Positions 62,961 through 64,000 of a DNA stretch of 64,000 nt are shown here, one piece after another. Location: the NCBI RefSeq assembly GCF_024832785.1, contig NZ_CP116615.1, positions 4,154,001 through 4,218,000 of the forward strand. Direction: 5' to 3'. Every line of letters starts with the position of its first letter. Position 1 is the stretch's first letter. The stretch comes from Fontisphaera persica (GTDB taxonomy: Bacteria > Verrucomicrobiota > Verrucomicrobiia > Limisphaerales > Fontisphaeraceae). Below the pieces are notes generated by a model that was given only the letters and a program-made list of their open reading frames with translations, searched no databases and was not told where the DNA came from. A program made the position numbers and the translations under genes.

Positions 62961-64000
62961 TCAGGGGGCCGGTGAAGCGCCGGGCCTTGGAGCGTGGAGC
63001 CGTTGAAATACGGCCACCGGCCAGGGAGGAAGTGAGGCCTTCTCCCCGCGGGGCAGGGAAACTTCCTGAAACTCCGGATGTTGGGCCAGGGCTTCGGCGA
63101 GGGGGTCCGAGCGGTTGACAAAAAAGAGTTGGACGCCCGAGCGGAGGCAGTCTGCGACGGTGGCGCCGGGTTGGTCGCCATACCACTGCAGGCCGAGGTA
63201 ATAGGCGGTCATCAAGCCAGTGCGCCCACCGGGTTGCAGGGCGCTGCCGGCGGTGGGGCCGCGGAGATGGGCGGCGCGCAGACCTTCAGCGAGTTCCAGG
63301 GCAATCTGGCCGGCGGCGCGCTTGGGGGGCAGCCACCAGCAAAGCAATGCACCGGCGGGAATTAAAAAAGAAAGAGCCAACGCCGGGTGGAGCCAGCGTC
63401 TGGCTTCGGGAAGCAGGCGGCAAAAACCTTCCGCCATCCAGGCGCCGGCCACCCACAGGAGGGGCAGAGCCGGATAGAAATAACGCTGGTCGCCCAGCCG
63501 CAAATAATTGGGGGCGTAAACGGCCATCAGGGCCAGCAGTCCCCAGGCCGCGAGCTGCAGCGGCGGAGCCAAAGCGCCGGAGTGCTGGGCTTGGCGCTGC
63601 CGCCGCCACCACCACGCGGAATAGCCGAGCAAGACAGGCCAGTCGAGCATGAGGGTGGTGAGCATGAGCTGAATCAGGGCGAGGTTTTTCAGGATGATTT
63701 TGCCCTGGTGCCAGGCATAAGCAGGACTGGCCCAGGGCCGCCAGGTGGCGTAAGGCATTTCGGAGGGGTCCTCCCAGGAGGTCAGGCGCGACGGGTGGGG
63801 GTGGTGGAAAGTGCGGAAAGTGGGATGGTACCGCTCAACGTCCGGGGGGCCGGCCAGGGCATGGTTGATGACAGCGGCGCGGGTGAGGGTAAACTGGCCG
63901 TAATGAGCGCTGAGCGTGGCCACCCAGGGCGCCATGACGGCGGCCAGCCCAACGAAAAAGGCGGCCAGCAGTCCCCACTTCTTTTGGGGGGACGTCCGAT
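62961..64000 (-). CDS. Integral membrane protein, GT-C-like, C-terminal part
   Basis: Open at the right edge, so the N terminus is missing; at least 345 residues are visible. Several membrane helices (WGLLAAFFVGLAAVMAPWVA, LLALMAVYAPNYLRLGD, WLHPALALSFLIPAGALLCW) precede a soluble C-terminal domain ending in LHAPRPGASPAP. APWVATLSAHYGQFTLTRAA and DQRYFYPALPLLWVAGAWMA are in the style of GT39/PMT-like proteins. It may be a relative of the protein at 5041, but family assignment is tentative. It ends 54 bp from the convergent prepilin-like gene. Confidence 0.65.
   Translation of the reverse strand, partial: RTSPQKKWGLLAAFFVGLAAVMAPWVATLSAHYGQFTLTRAAVINHALAGPPDVERYHPTFRTFHHPHPSRLTSWEDPSEMPYATWRPWASPAYAWHQGKIILKNLALIQLMLTTLMLDWPVLLGYSAWWWRRQRQAQHSGALAPPLQLAAWGLLALMAVYAPNYLRLGDQRYFYPALPLLWVAGAWMAEGFCRLLPEARRWLHPALALSFLIPAGALLCWWLPPKRAAGQIALELAEGLRAAHLRGPTAGSALQPGGRTGLMTAYYLGLQWYGDQPGATVADCLRSGVQLFFVNRSDPLAEALAQHPEFQEVSLPRGEKASLPPWPVAVFQRLHAPRPGASPAP

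Overview
The window looks like chromosome from a GC-rich, Gram-negative member of the Verrucomicrobiota, probably near the Limisphaerales/Pedosphaera group. This is inferred from gene content: a giant secreted protein with an N-terminal LEPR-XLL signal, a prepilin-type protein with the [20 protein letters not shown] leader and a C-terminal [13 protein letters not shown] motif, many secreted glycoside hydrolases, an EboE protein, and intergenic stem-loop repeats. No phage, insertion sequence, CRISPR array, rRNA or tRNA was recognised.

Layout. 0-9.6 kb: the end of guaA, an MsbA-type ABC exporter, a ThuA-like secreted protein, a CPA2 cation/proton antiporter, a GT-C-like membrane protein, an atypical SDR epimerase, and an SDR plus zinc-dehydrogenase pair. 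9.8-17.7 kb: a pectin/arabinan block with a rhamnogalacturonan-lyase-like RIFT-barrel protein, GH62, a Tat-exported Gfo/Idh/MocA oxidoreductase and a divergent GH51. A discoidin-GH127 enzyme at 42.6-45.3 kb fits the same substrate. 17.8-18.8 kb: a macro-domain protein and hisI. 19.2-37.5 kb: one 6125-residue LEPR-XLL/Calx-beta/SdrD-B-like/RTX protein, followed by a 1179-residue GEVED/IgGFc-binding/HYR protein. 41.2-42.6 kb: a non-coding cluster of palindromic repeats. 45.5-51.3 kb: a co-directional run of a small conserved protein, a TatD-like hydrolase, eboE, a Dus-family protein, two small exported proteins, a YlbF-family protein and ubiE/menG. 51.8-52.8 kb: an AT-richer TerB-like/BRCT gene. 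52.9-58.0 kb: lexA and a polymerase fusion. 58.2-64 kb: serS-glgA, two small exported or anchored proteins, the prepilin-like gene and a partial membrane protein.

The most striking system is lexA plus the gene directly downstream. That gene encodes a Y-family DNA polymerase (DinB-like, catalytic residues intact) joined in frame to a complete C-family error-prone polymerase (DnaE2-like, all three palm aspartates present), 1459 residues in one reading frame. In known mutagenesis cassettes (lexA-imuA-imuB-dnaE2) the Y-family partner is a separate, catalytically dead protein. Here both polymerases appear active and covalently linked. The linker is encoded by a copy of a repeat that is intergenic elsewhere in this window, and a second fragment of that repeat lies inside the DnaE part. 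A 20-bp palindrome directly in front of lexA is a strong candidate for the LexA operator.
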